Shown: positions 1-12,645 of the stretch, piece by piece | How positions within the stretch are numbered: the first letter of the stretch is position 1 | Layout of the letters: each line of letters begins with the position of its first letter | Assembly (NCBI RefSeq): GCF_041260155.1 | Contig: NC_091938.1 | Span: 16,317,219-16,381,218, forward strand | From: Ptychodera flava | Taxonomy: Eukaryota > Hemichordata > Enteropneusta > Ptychoderidae | Length of the DNA: 64,000 nt | Direction of reading: 5' to 3' | The notes under the pieces: generated by a model | What the model saw: only the letters and a program-made list of their open reading frames with translations | Database searches by the model: none | Told to the model about the DNA's origin: nothing | Program-made: the position numbers and the translations under genes

Positions 1-1776
1 ATTACATTTTGTTACTATATTTGGAAGAGCGTTACTCATTACGACCTATGATCTTATAAATCTTTTGTTTTATTTAGTCATTCAATCTCCTCAGACTTTT
101 TATACAACCGTCCTTGAGTAGTTTTCTGCAGTTTACGTCGACCTTGGACAATATTAGGTACGAGCAAAGATGAGAGTCACCCCGTGTCTGACTCAGCAAT
201 ATGATCTTCGCATTCTGCACGTCGTCAGGTCGAGAGCCATATAAATTTGTATCAAAACATTGATCATTGATAGACAGGTATGGGTTAATTTACACCGACT
301 GGTAGTACCAGGTAATGTATTATTGTCTGACTAATGACTTGAAATATTGTTGGAATGTTCTCTGGCAAACTTCCCCAATTTATGCGTTGGAATTGTTCAC
401 ATTCGCGGTTTGACTTTGATCAAATCCCAAGTTCTGATTGGCTGTGGGTAAGTTCAACGACATCATTATTGTAGATATAAATTACGTTTATACAGCCGTG
501 ATATTCTTGTAAAAACGGCACCAACCTTTGAATATGCGACACAGACGAAAAATAACGCCTTCGGATGTTATGTTCGCTCAATGTCTGCACCGTTACTGTT
601 ACAAGTGTGTTTTACAACCCAGTTACTTATAGTCTACTGCATTTCAGCACTGACTTCTGGAATGTAAATTCGTTTCACTCATGCTCCGTGTCTGAATTCA
701 GGCGCGACAATGTCGAGTGCAATAGGTCAGATCTGCTATTAAACCTGGCGTGCATCCACGTTCCAGGAAGTGCGCGTAAACGTTTGCTATTTTAAGAGAC
801 AAGAACAGAGATGAAAGGTTCTGATGGTCACGTAAATGGCGATCTTTTCAGATTTTATGGAAATATGTATGTAGAAATCCCATGCGTTACTGTGTTATTG
901 CGTCCAGGCTTACTTGGAAATAAATGGCTCTTCGCCCTCACACACGATTATACCAAAAATTCCACTTTTGTTCAACCATTAAGCGACAGAATACACTTGT
1001 GCAGTTCGCATTGATTGAAAACGTGCCGAACTATACAGCACGGGCCAATGTTTTGATTGATTCTGTAGGAATCGGTTCACGGAGAGAAGGAACGGCCAGG
1101 GCATAATTGATGAACGTAGGAGGTACAATTGTACAAACGGATAGAAAAACACATTACGCCATCGGCAGCGATACGCTGGCGCAGCGGGCGGTATCCGATG
1201 CAGGAAATCTTGGCAGCATACACAGTCAAGACTGAAAATAGCACGAGGCAGGGTCAAATTGGGGTCACAATAATCGCATTGATATTGCGAATGGAATGTG
1301 TCCAACACGACAAGGGATTGATTTCAGTATTATCGAAAAATCAAAACAACGAGCGCAATTTGGCAGAATATGTAATTCACGCTTTTGTTTAATGTTTTTA
1401 ATGGATAATTTAATTACTTTTAGAGAGAGATTGTGATGTCACTATCGAGTAACCTTCGATGTCAACACTAATGTATCATCATTTGTCAATATTAACCCGG
1501 TGAAATCAAAACGCTTAATCTCTACGTATGTATTTATTTAAAATATGTGATTCATACCAAATAATTTTAATTCAAGCAAAGAACCAAGTGAGTAACTGTC
1601 CGAATGTTTATAAAGAGTGAATTCCGTCTCTATCTTTCACCGGTTTCTAATACAGTGTTCTATAGGTATATTGAAACTGCACGTTTCATAAATATCAACA
1701 TTACTCTGTAAGCCTGGGTACAATATCCGTATTATATCGATGAGTGTGATAAATACCCCAAACAATTTCATTGATA
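1..1776. other. No recognised gene
   Basis: Only short ORFs without conserved motifs are present on either strand. No repeat ends were recognised. Confidence 0.5.
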
Positions 1777-2279
1777 TTTGAGCCCAATAGCTGCGAATGT
1801 ATAATAAACCGATTTCAAAGTATTCCAAGAGTTTCTTTGGATAAGATCCATTGAAGACTGAAAAAGCGTATAACACTGTCGTAAGTGTCGAAAGTGGCAT
1901 CTAAATTCAAACATTTTAACACCATTTTAGATTTCCCGCCATTTTCAAAAACTCATAATGTCACAGAGAAAATTAAGATTACAACAACAAAATGTTGGCC
2001 ATCGTGTGTTGTGCATTCAAATAAATGGCATCATGTTTGTTTCTTTTATGATCACGAAATACTGCATTTTTTGTACTTTTCCGTGCATTGGGGCACCATT
2101 TTATGAGTGCGGCACCCGTTTATTATTTAACGTGTTAAAACGCGTAGGCATGGTCCAAATCAGCGAGCAGTGATACTTCTGTACATGTCCTTCAGTTACC
2201 ACATTTACACGAACCAACGTTGGTTTGAAAATAAAATCATGAAAATAATGCTTAAAATTTGCAGCTATTGGGGCATTAA
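1777..2279 (+). mobile_element. TTAA-flanked MITE family A, copy 1 (degraded)
   Basis: About 495 bp similar to the copy at 15486-15964, in opposite orientation. The ends are inverted (AGCCCAATAGCTG at 1781, CAGCTATTGGGGC at 2262-2274) and TTAA remains at 2276-2279. Short matching ORFs in both copies are shared ancestry of the repeat, not a gene. Confidence 0.75.
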
Positions 2280-2339
2280 TCAACTTGACACAGGCTCATC
2301 ATTGCCTAAAATGCTAGTGTCAGCCACAAATTTCATCAT

Positions 2340-2630
2340 TCAGTTGTATTTTTCGGCGCGCCCTTGGGGCGCGTATCTTTAATAATCAGTCATATTTTTC
2401 AGCACGCCCAACTTTAACATATCAAGCATACATACATCAGAGATATCTGTATGTTCAATATTTTTCAGCGTGCTCTTCAAGCTCATTACGTTAATATATC
2501 AGACATTTTTCAGCATGCCCTTCAGGTGCATGACTTTAATATACAAGGCATACTTATCAGAGATATCAGGATGTTTCATATTTTTCGGCGCCATACTTTA
2601 ATAAATCAGAGATATCTTGATGTTTGCCAA
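2340..2630 (+). repeat. Degenerate tandem repeat, ~65-bp unit
   Basis: Repeats of ATATTTTTCAGCRTGCCC, then ACTTTAATATATCA and TCAGAGATATC recur four to five times with drift. It follows directly on MITE family A copy 1. Confidence 0.65.
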
Positions 2631-3310
2631 GTGAAAGTGTACCATTATGAAATCTGCATTTCATATGAAAAGGATGACAAATTCCTAATACTTTTCTGTT
2701 CTCTCTATGAGAATTCAGTATGAGAAAGCAACATGCACAAATATTTCACAATATATATTTGATACAGTGACTTATTTTAGAGATAGAAAAATGACAAGAT
2801 ATCTTTCGTTCTCATTGATGCAATTATTTTCCTTTGTGTCACAGGTTTTCTGTAGAAAGATGCTTTATTATGAACAAAATAACAGTTAAAAAAGGCAGTT
2901 TTTGTCATTATTAGCTGTGCTTTTATGGTTTCAATGTTACAAGAAAAGGTCCTCTCGGACACTGTACACATCAGATTTGGCTAAAAAAGCTCTCTATGGC
3001 TCCTCAGGAGATTTAATTGGATGGTTGGCAAGTCTTAACACCCATCAAAGTTTTTGATTCACTGCTTTTTCCTCTTTGATATTAATGATTGACATCCATT
3101 TCTGTACAACAGTTCAGGACATCTGGTTAAGCATAGAAAGTGTGAAATACATTCACAGCTCATTCAAAATACAGCTCATTCAAAATGTACTGTATTCAAA
3201 CTTTAAGATTGACACTTTGAAATTCCTATCTTACAACTGACATGTCAACAATTTCATTAAACATAGAATGACTATTTAAAATATAAATATATGTAAAATG
3301 TAAAATATAA

Positions 3311-3327
3311 TATATATACGTATATAC

Positions 3328-3393
<66 letters not shown>
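3311..3393. repeat. (TA)n microsatellite
   Basis: About 80 bp of TA dinucleotides with two ACG interruptions at the left. Confidence 0.95.
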
Positions 3394-3399
<6 letters not shown>

Positions 3400-3436
3400 G
3401 TCCACCTTTTGTTTTACTTATGTCGCGCCCCGAGGG

Positions 3437-3562
3437 GTCACCCTGTTTTCGAAATTTGGAATAGGGGGGGGTCACCCTGTTTTCAAAATTTGGAATAGGG
3501 GGGGTCAGCCACTTTTTGACGTCGGCAGAAAATAATCCACCGCCGCCCCCCCCCCCCCCCCA
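3437..3562. repeat. 34-bp tandem duplication and poly-C run
   Basis: GTCACCCTGTTTTCGAAATT and onward occurs at 3437 and again 34 bp later, each ending in a G run. A C-rich run follows at 3541-3561. Confidence 0.8.
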
Positions 3563-3599
3563 GGCCGAAGAAACTGACCAGTCCCTTATCGCCTTGGAC

Positions 3600-5469
3600 A
3601 GCTAAAGTTAGACATATAGTTATTGATATATTCCAATATATGTTGCAATTACACCCATGCAGGCTGCAACATATATTTTGCTAATTCAGACACAGACAGT
3701 AACATGTTGAACATGTGAGATGATTTGGAGGTTAAGCAAGAAACTTTCTCACGAACCGGAAAGTAAAGGAATGTGCGTCAAAATTCAGACTTAGAGCACT
3801 ACACTGCCTAGTGACTTCGAAGGCCTGTGAAAAACTCTGTGCCCAAAAGCCGTAAACAAAACTGAATTTACAACGAGCAGGTGCTTGTCAAAAGTGATAA
3901 AGGTTGTACAGGGACAGCACGCTTCGGAATGTTTTGATCTGTCAGTCTGAGTCCCTATGAATCTCAGTAAGTTAGGTTCGGTAAAAGCCAAAATATTAAT
4001 TTTGCTATGTATCTCTTCTTCCAGTTTCTACCTGAAATTACGACACTGTGTGATTTAGGGTGTAGCTTGAAATGACCTAGTAGGCAAATTCTCAGCGAGC
4101 CAGAAGTCTAAGGTTCAGTCAGAATATTGTCCAATAGTAATTGCCAAATGGGAAAACAGTAGGTTAACGGCCGTTCTAAAATTCACAGAATGGAGAGTTT
4201 CCGTCCAACGCACGACGTAAACATGTTTTGCAAGTAATCCGATGTCGTAATCTTGGCTCTGCTTCTAGGTATGGCCGTCAGAGGTCTCTCAAATGAAGCA
4301 AACAATTTTCATCATGTGACAATTGAAAATATACGGACCGAACCGGCGGTATCATAGGCTAGGGAGAGGCATTCCAAAGGTTCAGAAGGTTCATACCCAT
4401 CTTCATCACAGGTTGTGGAGTGACAGTTTGTTTAAAAAGTTTTGTTGATTAAGGCCTTGTACTGTCATTTCGTTAGGGTCAATGGTCGCAGAATTGCATA
4501 TGCGCATACTCCTGTCAGTCGAGAAACGCGTGAGATGTGCAGATTTTAAGTCAACTATCGTGCGCAAAATATAAATATTCCTGTATGTGCATGCGTATAT
4601 GTATGCTGTGTATTGATATTCTCACATCGACCAAGCAACAATCTATAAAATTCTCTGTAATCAATGATTTCCAGCTGATAAATGACTACAGTGACAATAA
4701 TCTTAGTTATGATGCAATTATCGGAAATCGTAAATAAAATGACTGCCGACGGGCAGAGTGATGTACTCGAAGCTAGGAACGTGCTACGGTGTAATTCACG
4801 TGACTGGTTGACGTGGAGGTATTCAGGGAAGGAGTTTGAGGATCGGAAACGTGTTCAAATTTCCATCCTGACGTGAAGTGGTTCCACGACAACGTTCACA
4901 AGTTATCCCATTTCGTAAAGGTCCGAGTTGCGATGTCGGAGTTAGCCGTCGTCACAGTTGACTTAGCCTGCTAGCTATAATCGTCTGAGAACCGAGGCAG
5001 GGGCAGAATCTCTTGGGCGTGTCACCATTAGCACAAACTGCTTTGCGATGATTCATTTTGCGTATTTTGAGTGAATCGTAATTGATCAAATCAAACGGGA
5101 ACTAAATATAGCGTATGATAGACCATAAATTACCAAAAAGTTAAAACATGAGCTGTTAATCGTCTTGCCATGTGAATTTTTGCAGTGACAGCTCTGTCAC
5201 TTACTATGATATGGCAGGTTTGTATCTTTTACCGTCACAAGCGTATGATTCTGGATAACATCACTGTCCATGATGTAATTATTAAGACAGGGGAAAGCTA
5301 ATCATATTTCTGATTTGTTATAGGGGTTGGCCTGCGACATCATTATTCGGACCATCTGGTTAAAGGTCATTAACAGTTGATTCAAGTAAGTTTAATGTTT
5401 AAGAAATCGTAACTTTGGCATTTACACTGGTTTGACGTGTTCCATATACACACTGAAGTAAGCGTAGTG
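3600..5469. other. No recognised gene
   Basis: Short unsupported ORFs only. Nothing structural was noticed. Confidence 0.5.
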
Positions 5470-5552
5470 TATTTCTTGGCCTAGTTCCAAGCAAGTGTTG
5501 AAATATCCAATATTTCTTGGCCTAGTTCCAAGCAAGTGTTGAAATATCCAAT
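5470..5552. repeat. 41-bp tandem duplication
   Basis: Two identical copies of a unit containing TTCTTGGCCTAGTTCCAAGC, junction at 5511. Identity suggests a recent event. Confidence 0.9.
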
Positions 5553-6489
5553 ATTTAGGTTACAAATTATTTAGACGTCCATGTCACTGATGTGAAGTGT
5601 TCTTGTCGACAAATGAATTAAAGTCAGTGCCTTTTAGGAACTGTAGTTTGCAGTTTAATTGATTTACAGACAATTGAAGAATGTACAAAATGCGTCTAGA
5701 CAGCCCTGGAAAATCAAATGCCATGGTAATAAACCCTCAGCCGCCGAAATTGTTCTTTCCGATACGCGGAAGTGCATGCGAAATCACATCATTAAATAGT
5801 ATGGAGCGTCAAAAGGTTTCATGCGATGAACCTCAAAAGAACATCACCATGGCGCCGGGATAAGTTGCATATAGACATTCCTTATTCCTTCAACAAAAGC
5901 GGCAGAAGTGGACACAAATAGCAACTCCGACCAAAATGAAAAACCATCAAAAACGATGAAAATCCATCTTGAATGTCCAGCTTGTCAACCTATTTATAGC
6001 CGATATATATTCAAAACGGTATTACAACAACTGTAGAGATAACATGTACGCCTTGGAAAGGGGAAGATTATAATTATGCTTAAAAACTATCTACTGTTGA
6101 TTGACCAATCAGAGTGCTCAATTCAGGGTGTTTTATTTACTCGTAAAGCCTTGGTCACCAAATTCCAGAAACGAATGACAGCGCCGTAGTAAAGTACTGT
6201 CCAATCAAAAGTGAACATGTCATATTCTGTAGACATCTGGTACGTTTTTTCCCTAATATTCAAATTTGGTAACACAGCGGAAACCAGCTGCAACACAAAA
6301 TCTGCGGTGGTACAAACATAAACTAATGTGCCCTAGGGCATTTATAGGATGTTCCATTACATTGGAAGGCTATTTCACAAATAAAAATTTTAATTCATAT
6401 CCTAAACATGTTACATTGACAAAGGGGACGGTTGACGTAAACACATTGAAAACGAAAATATATCAGTTAGGGGCGATAGTTTTTAAGTC

Positions 6490-6684
6490 GGATAAAGCCC
6501 GAGTACGAGGGCTCTTCTGGTATATAAAGTCCAACCCTACGATAAAATGTCTCGGCCTGCGGCCTCGACATTTTATCTTTGGGTTGGACTTTATATACCA
6601 GAAGAGCCCTCGTACAGGCCTCAACATTTTATCGTAGGGTTGGACTTTATATACCAGAAGAGCCCTCGTACCCGGGCTTTATCC
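6490..6684. mobile_element. Foldback element with three copies of one arm
   Basis: The unit GTACGAGGGCTCTTCTGG plus adjoining ~35 bp occurs once forward (from 6501) and twice inverted (to 6616 and to 6671). The outer ends GGATAAAGCCCG / CGGGCTTTATCC are inverted. It can fold into alternative hairpins. Confidence 0.75.
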
Positions 6685-7013
6685 TATACAAGTTTCTTTA
6701 ACCCTTACAAATTTGATGCATATTATTTTCGGAGCAGCAGGGTTTGCATGAATCTTTAAATTCACGCTTTCCTCTCCTCGGTCGTGGAAATTCTTACAAA
6801 AACAGCCCTGAAAGTGTTTATTTTAAACAATTTTCACACTATTCATTATTTTCCCCCTTTAACGCCCCTCCCGTGTAATTTTCCAACCCTTATAGATTTT
6901 TTCGTTATCACAAAAGTACAAGGGAAATGTCACAATTATCCTGCTCTCAGACGAGGAAAGAAGTATATTAAGAGGCTGTCTTATCACCCCTATTTATTCT
7001 GTCTCTCTGTAGG

Positions 7014-7223
7014 ATGTTGTTCCTGGAGATTGTTATGATATTGGTGTTCCTGTTGTGGCTGATTCGTCGAAAGGTGGTGACGACCAACAAAGCCGGGGTA
7101 ATTAAGTCGTACGACGGTGGAATTACAATCCCATTCATCGGAAATATCGGCGGCACACCGATCTACGAACGCCGAGAATCTCTCACGAAGCAGCCGACTA
7201 CAGACAAGTCGAAACCAGAATAG
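7014..7223 (+). CDS. Possible small single-pass membrane protein, 69 aa
   Basis: The ORF starts one base after a good acceptor (TCTCTCTGTAG ending at 7012). It begins with a strongly hydrophobic segment (residues 1-17) followed by RRK, as in an N-terminal anchor with a cytoplasmic positive flank. The rest (TTNKAGVIKSYDGGITIPFIGNIGG ... KSKPE, in part) is soluble and polar. I do not recognise the family. It could be the coding exon of a short gene whose 5' UTR is spliced, or a chance ORF beside the foldback at 7485. No conserved motif backs it. Confidence 0.3.
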   Translation: MLFLEIVMILVFLLWLIRRKVVTTNKAGVIKSYDGGITIPFIGNIGGTPIYERRESLTKQPTTDKSKPE

Positions 7224-7484
7224 CGCATTACTCATTGTTAACGTTGTGTGTCGACCACGATCTGGGCAGGATCAAGGCGCACAGTTTCTTTAACAGGCTA
7301 GGATTTTACATCGGTACTCAAGTTAACAACCACACGTAACAGCAACGAATAGTTATTTGCGAAGTGGATCAGTGTTTGATCCTCGGGGGAAAAGACACTC
7401 TTACAACAGGAATGCAAAGCGCTCACAGGCGTGGAATGTTGACGACCTGCCCTTCGGAAGAGGTCAAGCAGAGGACACGTCGGT

Positions 7485-8142
7485 ATTAGCTGTGGAAAGC
7501 AGCTATCTGTTGCGGGGTAGCGGGGATCGCTATGCGGGTCAAAGGTCAACCCCGCCACGGATAGCTGCGGGCCAAGTGCCATCGAAAGTGGGTCTATTAC
7601 GACGACACAACATGTATCGGAACTTTGAACGGCAAAATCAACCAAAGTGAGCGTAATTCAATAAAATGACCTATACCTGCCTGAACTCTGACTATTGCTC
7701 ATTCCCTAACTCCTTTTGTGAACAAAATTTCTGGTTCGTTTACGTAATTCGACTGATTTTCCAAGGCGTACTCAAGATTTTCACTCCTGCAGGGAACTTT
7801 GACTTCTATCGATATGCTAATAGGGATCTGACCGGCCGTCACGCTATTCACGTTCGAACGAGCGTCAGATCCTTATTAGCATATCGATAGAAGTCAAAGT
7901 TCCCTGCAGGAGTGAAAATCTTGAGTACTCCTTGGAAAATCAGTCGAATTACGTCATTTTATTGAATTACGCTCACTTTGGTTGATTTTGCCGTTCAAAG
8001 TTCCGATACATGTTGTGTCGTCGTAATAGACCCACTTTCGATGGCATTTGGCCCGCAGCTATCCGTGGCGGGGTTGACCTTTGACCCGCATAGCGATCCC
8101 CGCTACCCCGCCAACAGATAGCTGCGTTTCCACAGCTAACGT
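7485..8142. mobile_element. Long foldback (inverted repeat) element
   Basis: The left arm runs about 7485-7834 and the right arm about 7872-8142, nearly identical, around a ~37-bp centre that itself holds CGTTCGAACG. The left arm carries ~75 bp near 7675-7750 that the right arm lacks. Matching ORFs on opposite strands come from the two arms and are not genes. Confidence 0.85.
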
Positions 8143-11100
8143 CGGTATATGATAACATAGCAGACGGCTGATGCAGGGATGTAATAGGCGCATGATATCA
8201 GACAAAAAAAGTTGGCTGCAATGTGTGTGGAGTCAAACACTGGGATATTAATAATAAACTGAGTGTCAGTTGAGATATGTATTCTGTTCACAAGCTGTCT
8301 CGTGCATCAAACAATTCAAATGGCACGCAACCTAGCCACGTTCTCGAAGCAGATCAAGACATGCTCGTTTAGAAGTGTTTACCATAAATGTTGAAGGACC
8401 AATAGATAACGCGTGTATCCTCACCTCTTAAAAATATTGAAATTCTTCTTTTCTTGCATGCAATCCCAGGTTAAAGGAGAATTTCTCAACTGATTGCAAT
8501 TCTTGTTTAAAATCGCTGATAGTGAAACTTGTGGAAATCTTAAGATGATGTTTTTAGCAAGGTGATACGAAAATAGCAATACCATATCAGAATATTTTTC
8601 ATCATCATTACCACAAAAAATGCTGGAATTTTTGTCATAGGGAGAATATTTGTTTCTCCAGCTTAGTAAGGGGAAGATTATTGAATGGCGACATTGTTTC
8701 CTTGGTAACCGCGTGTATTAGGCTAGTTACAGTAGTTATCAGGTTGATGCCATGGTACCCAGCAAGGTTGTTGCCATGGCGATCGCAGCAAGACTTTTGC
8801 TGGGGTGATAATCGTCTATTGAATTTTGATATTAACAGAGATTTATGTCAGAGAGAGAAAAAAAAATAGATAACCAGCTGGCATGTTGTGACGTTTGTAG
8901 ATCCCAATAAAGAAACCATAATTTTGTAGAGTTACGATCTCACTGTTCGGAGTGTTTCGTGTTTATTGATGGATGCAAGAACTGGTTTGCTATCGCTGGG
9001 AGAATCTGCGTCAGATGACGGGAAACACGCTGCTGTATTTGAATTTGCTGTCTGGCAAATATGCAAATCACTATCAGACCAATAATATCCCACAATGCAT
9101 TTGGCGCATGTACGTGAATGGGCACACTAAAAGAAACTTCGAACGCTACGGAGATAATGCAAAAACAACTTCTCTGAAAAAAACTACAGTTTCCTTTACC
9201 AAAATATGATAAATGATCTACTGTTTATTTTCTTTCCACACCGCATGTACCCATGTTAACTATATGACACAGCGGCGCGCGTCGTTCAAGGGATGTGACT
9301 GAATGCAACGAGGGTGATGATTGGCTGATGAGTACTTCATCGGAGAATTTTACTTGTTTATGAATACCGTCTGAAAGATACGAAATATTCGTGGACATCA
9401 GATGTGAAAAATCATTTGCTAATAAAGACAACATTTTAAGTATGACCAGTTGGTGAACACCATATGACAGATGATTCAGTTTATGAGTGTCACCTGCACA
9501 AGTTGGGAGACAGCTGTTTTCAAAGATTTGCGCTGCTTTGACACAGGTAGCGGACTTATGTTTGAATCCATCCTCGGACGACGCTCAAACGTATTTAACA
9601 GCCGAATTTGAGCATAAAAAGAGGAAGCGAGATCTACTGTCTATGGTTTGTGGCATAATTATAAACCATGTATTTAATATTTCGTCCCATGCATTTACAG
9701 CGTTTCATGCAAAGGAACCAAACTGCTGAAAAGATATTAACATGGTAACGCCAGTACAATTGTGATATGCTAACTCGGCAATACGTCAACTTTTTTACTT
9801 GTGAATACAAAGAAGTGATCGACCATTCTTAAAATGAATGTTTTCAGCAATCTCAATCACGTGACAAAGTTGAACGTACCGCATCCTCTCGCCAGATCAA
9901 AGGTTACTTCTTACGTTTCTAAAATCACTCCCTCTATTTAAAGTTTTAATCAAGCGGGTGTTAAAGGGAGGTGGTCGTCGGAACTCTGCTCAAAGGTTGC
10001 CAGGGACCCCTACGACCGATGTAAATACTGTATCTAGGGTACTTTGGCGATTGATGAAAGTTGAAACATGCTTGCATATAGATATCATGCATGAAATGCA
10101 TTGTTTATAAACAAGAAAGTCGCACACGCGCAGTTCGTGCGACTTGCATTATACACGGTTGAACCATATCTTGATTCAGACTGATGTTCTGTTTTGGACG
10201 ACGAGACCCAAGTAACCTTTAGCTGAGGTTGAACATTTACATACAGGCATGCCATACATTCCCTGGAGTCTGATGAATTCCAACGAAACATGAAAGCTCC
10301 TAATCATATAATAATTCCGCGCATAATTTACAACACGCTCTCCGCTACCATTCACATGACTGATGGGTTCCGATGTCAAACTGGTTACTCTTTCCAACAT
10401 ATCAAAAAATGTGACCTATAGATGCGGGCAAATTTGCACTTTTAGAAGTTGCGATGTACTACATCTATTGACATGCACACCACTATTGTGCAGGTTATGG
10501 CCTCTTCTGTTTGCTTTTGGATATATCTGGTATGTTTTGAACTCATGCAATTATCATCTCCGAGAAAAAAACTAATCAAATAGAACCGTTAACTCAGGTT
10601 AGATAGTTCAAGAAGAGGACTAAAAAACGAGAGATATGATAAATGGTCCAATATGAATTGCATATCCAGAGAGTGTTATTTTTTTCTTTTTATCCCGTCA
10701 CTCCTAGTGCCTAGTACTGTGGTCCAAACACAATGCCTAGTGTCATAAGGATTGTTCCAAAAAGCTGATTAAATTAGCGAAGATCTGAGTACATGCGGCG
10801 GCCACATACCATACTGTTCCAAACATCATTATAGCCTCAAACCCCGGGGTCGAAAGGCCCGGGATCGAGATTCACTATGGTGTTAAGAAGATTATGGGGT
10901 GTTTCTGTCTTTTGTTCTCCTTTGAAATTGCGATCGTTATATAAATATGTTACTAGATTTTTGGATGAAGTCCGCACAGGTTTTAAAAACATGAAGGGTT
11001 TTGATAAAAACCCGGATGTTCCTGTAGCAAAAATCTTGTTACAATCAATTATTTATTTATTACAAACATTATGTTAACTTTGTAGTTCCACATTGTTATT

Positions 11101-12585
11101 AATATTTCACAAAATGCAAAATGTTTTGCCCCATTGGTCTAGTTAGACTCTTGGAAAACCGTATTACATAGAAGACACAGATACAGTTTAGATTCTGCGT
11201 CCATAGTGCCTTAGCACTACCAACACTTTTCATTTGTAGATCACATTTTGAGATCATGTTTACTCAGTAGAACTTTGAAATAGGAATCCATGGATATCAA
11301 ATATGGAGCATCGCTGAATAAGCCTCACTCAGACAACACAACAGATGACTTCAGCACTTGCTAAACACCGTTACTGTAACAGGTTCATTCTCATTCCATG
11401 ATAACTTTATGAGCCTGGGGATTATCTTACTACATATTTGTACACATACTTTAAACATTATGGAGTTCTGCCTTCTGAGCAGGCAGCCTGACCTTTCACC
11501 TTTTAACCAAGGTTTTCTGGACACAATACTGAGCTTCATATACATCGGTAAAGTATTTAACTCACCAGATGTTCTTGTCCACATAACTGATTAACCCTTC
11601 TACCGTTTTGTTTTTTTTTCTCTCGAAGTGACCTTTTGGTGAAAATTACCGACATATGTATTTCCAGGCAGGAAAACTATCACCTTCTGCTTAAAATAGA
11701 AATGTGGACAACAAGCTAAGCTCTTACAGCTGATCAGTCGGCAAAGAACACAACTATCAACGACGCAAATTGAATTCAAGGTTTAATGAATGGTTTGTTT
11801 TTAATTCACAAATTGGAATAACATCATAAGATAGAAATAACTCACAGTTTTTGAAGGCATCTGAAAAAAAAACCCAGCAAAAGCAGCTCTCAGGTATACT
11901 CTTTGTATAATGTAACGATAAACAGAGTTTAATTAAAGTTTTCAAAACTTTGTAACTATCACAGCATATGATTAGATCAGAGACAGGGATTGTGCGCACA
12001 AATATTTTGAATGAACATCATTCTTTTATAAGTTTTACTTTCTGTGAAAGAAGACAAAATGACAAATATTCTAAAAAATATTGATATGATAGAGTTCAGT
12101 GCTAGTTCAGACTATAAAATTACCAGCAGACGGTCTGCCGTAAAATTGCTACTCTATCAAAGTGCTAATATACATCTTTGGTGAATTGGCAGGCAGCAAT
12201 GAAATTTTGCCCAAATCAGGTCCAGGAAATGTACATGTAATGTTTGAAAAGCCTCAGAGAGTATTAAATTAAATAGCAGATTTCTGCATTTTTTTGTTAC
12301 ATGCAATTTCAACAATATACAGTTCGACACATAAATGTTAACATTATTTCTTCAAAATGAGCAGAACACCAATAATGATTTGCCTTGTCTGACCACACCC
12401 AAATCCCTTTGTCTGTGCAATATGCAAAATTACTGTAAACGTAACAAACAGTTGAAATTTCTGGCTGGAATTTCATTCAGGGATTTTGCTAGTTGAAAAT
12501 TACTGAATATAACAGATCATTTGAAAGCTATTTACAGAAACCTTTTGATTTTCCACTCCCTAAAAATCTTCTTCAGCTGTCAGTG
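8143..12585. other. No recognised gene
   Basis: Apart from the short repeat at 9048-9121, nothing conserved was recognised. The right end presumably includes sequence downstream of CCS. Confidence 0.5.
9048..9121 (+). repeat. Dispersed repeat with partner at 12890-12963
   Basis: GTCTGGCAAATATGCAAA and TATCCCACAATGCATTT recur inverted near 12890-12963. Too short to classify. Confidence 0.5.
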
Positions 12586-12591
12586 TTTATT
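12586..12591 (-). terminator. Probable CCS polyadenylation signal
   Basis: AATAAA on the minus strand, about 55 nt downstream of the CCS stop codon. The position suits a short 3' UTR. No transcript data are available to confirm it. Confidence 0.5.
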
Positions 12592-12645
12592 GCCAATATA
12601 TAAAACTCTATACTTGTCTTTTATATGCCCGCTGAGTTCAACTTT

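Noticed and set aside
3272-3475. ORF with alternating Tyr-Ile, looking like a membrane segment
   Set aside because: It is the translation of a (TA)n microsatellite.
7298-8158. Matching ORFs ending in the same ~50 residues on opposite strands
   Set aside because: They are the two arms of one inverted repeat.
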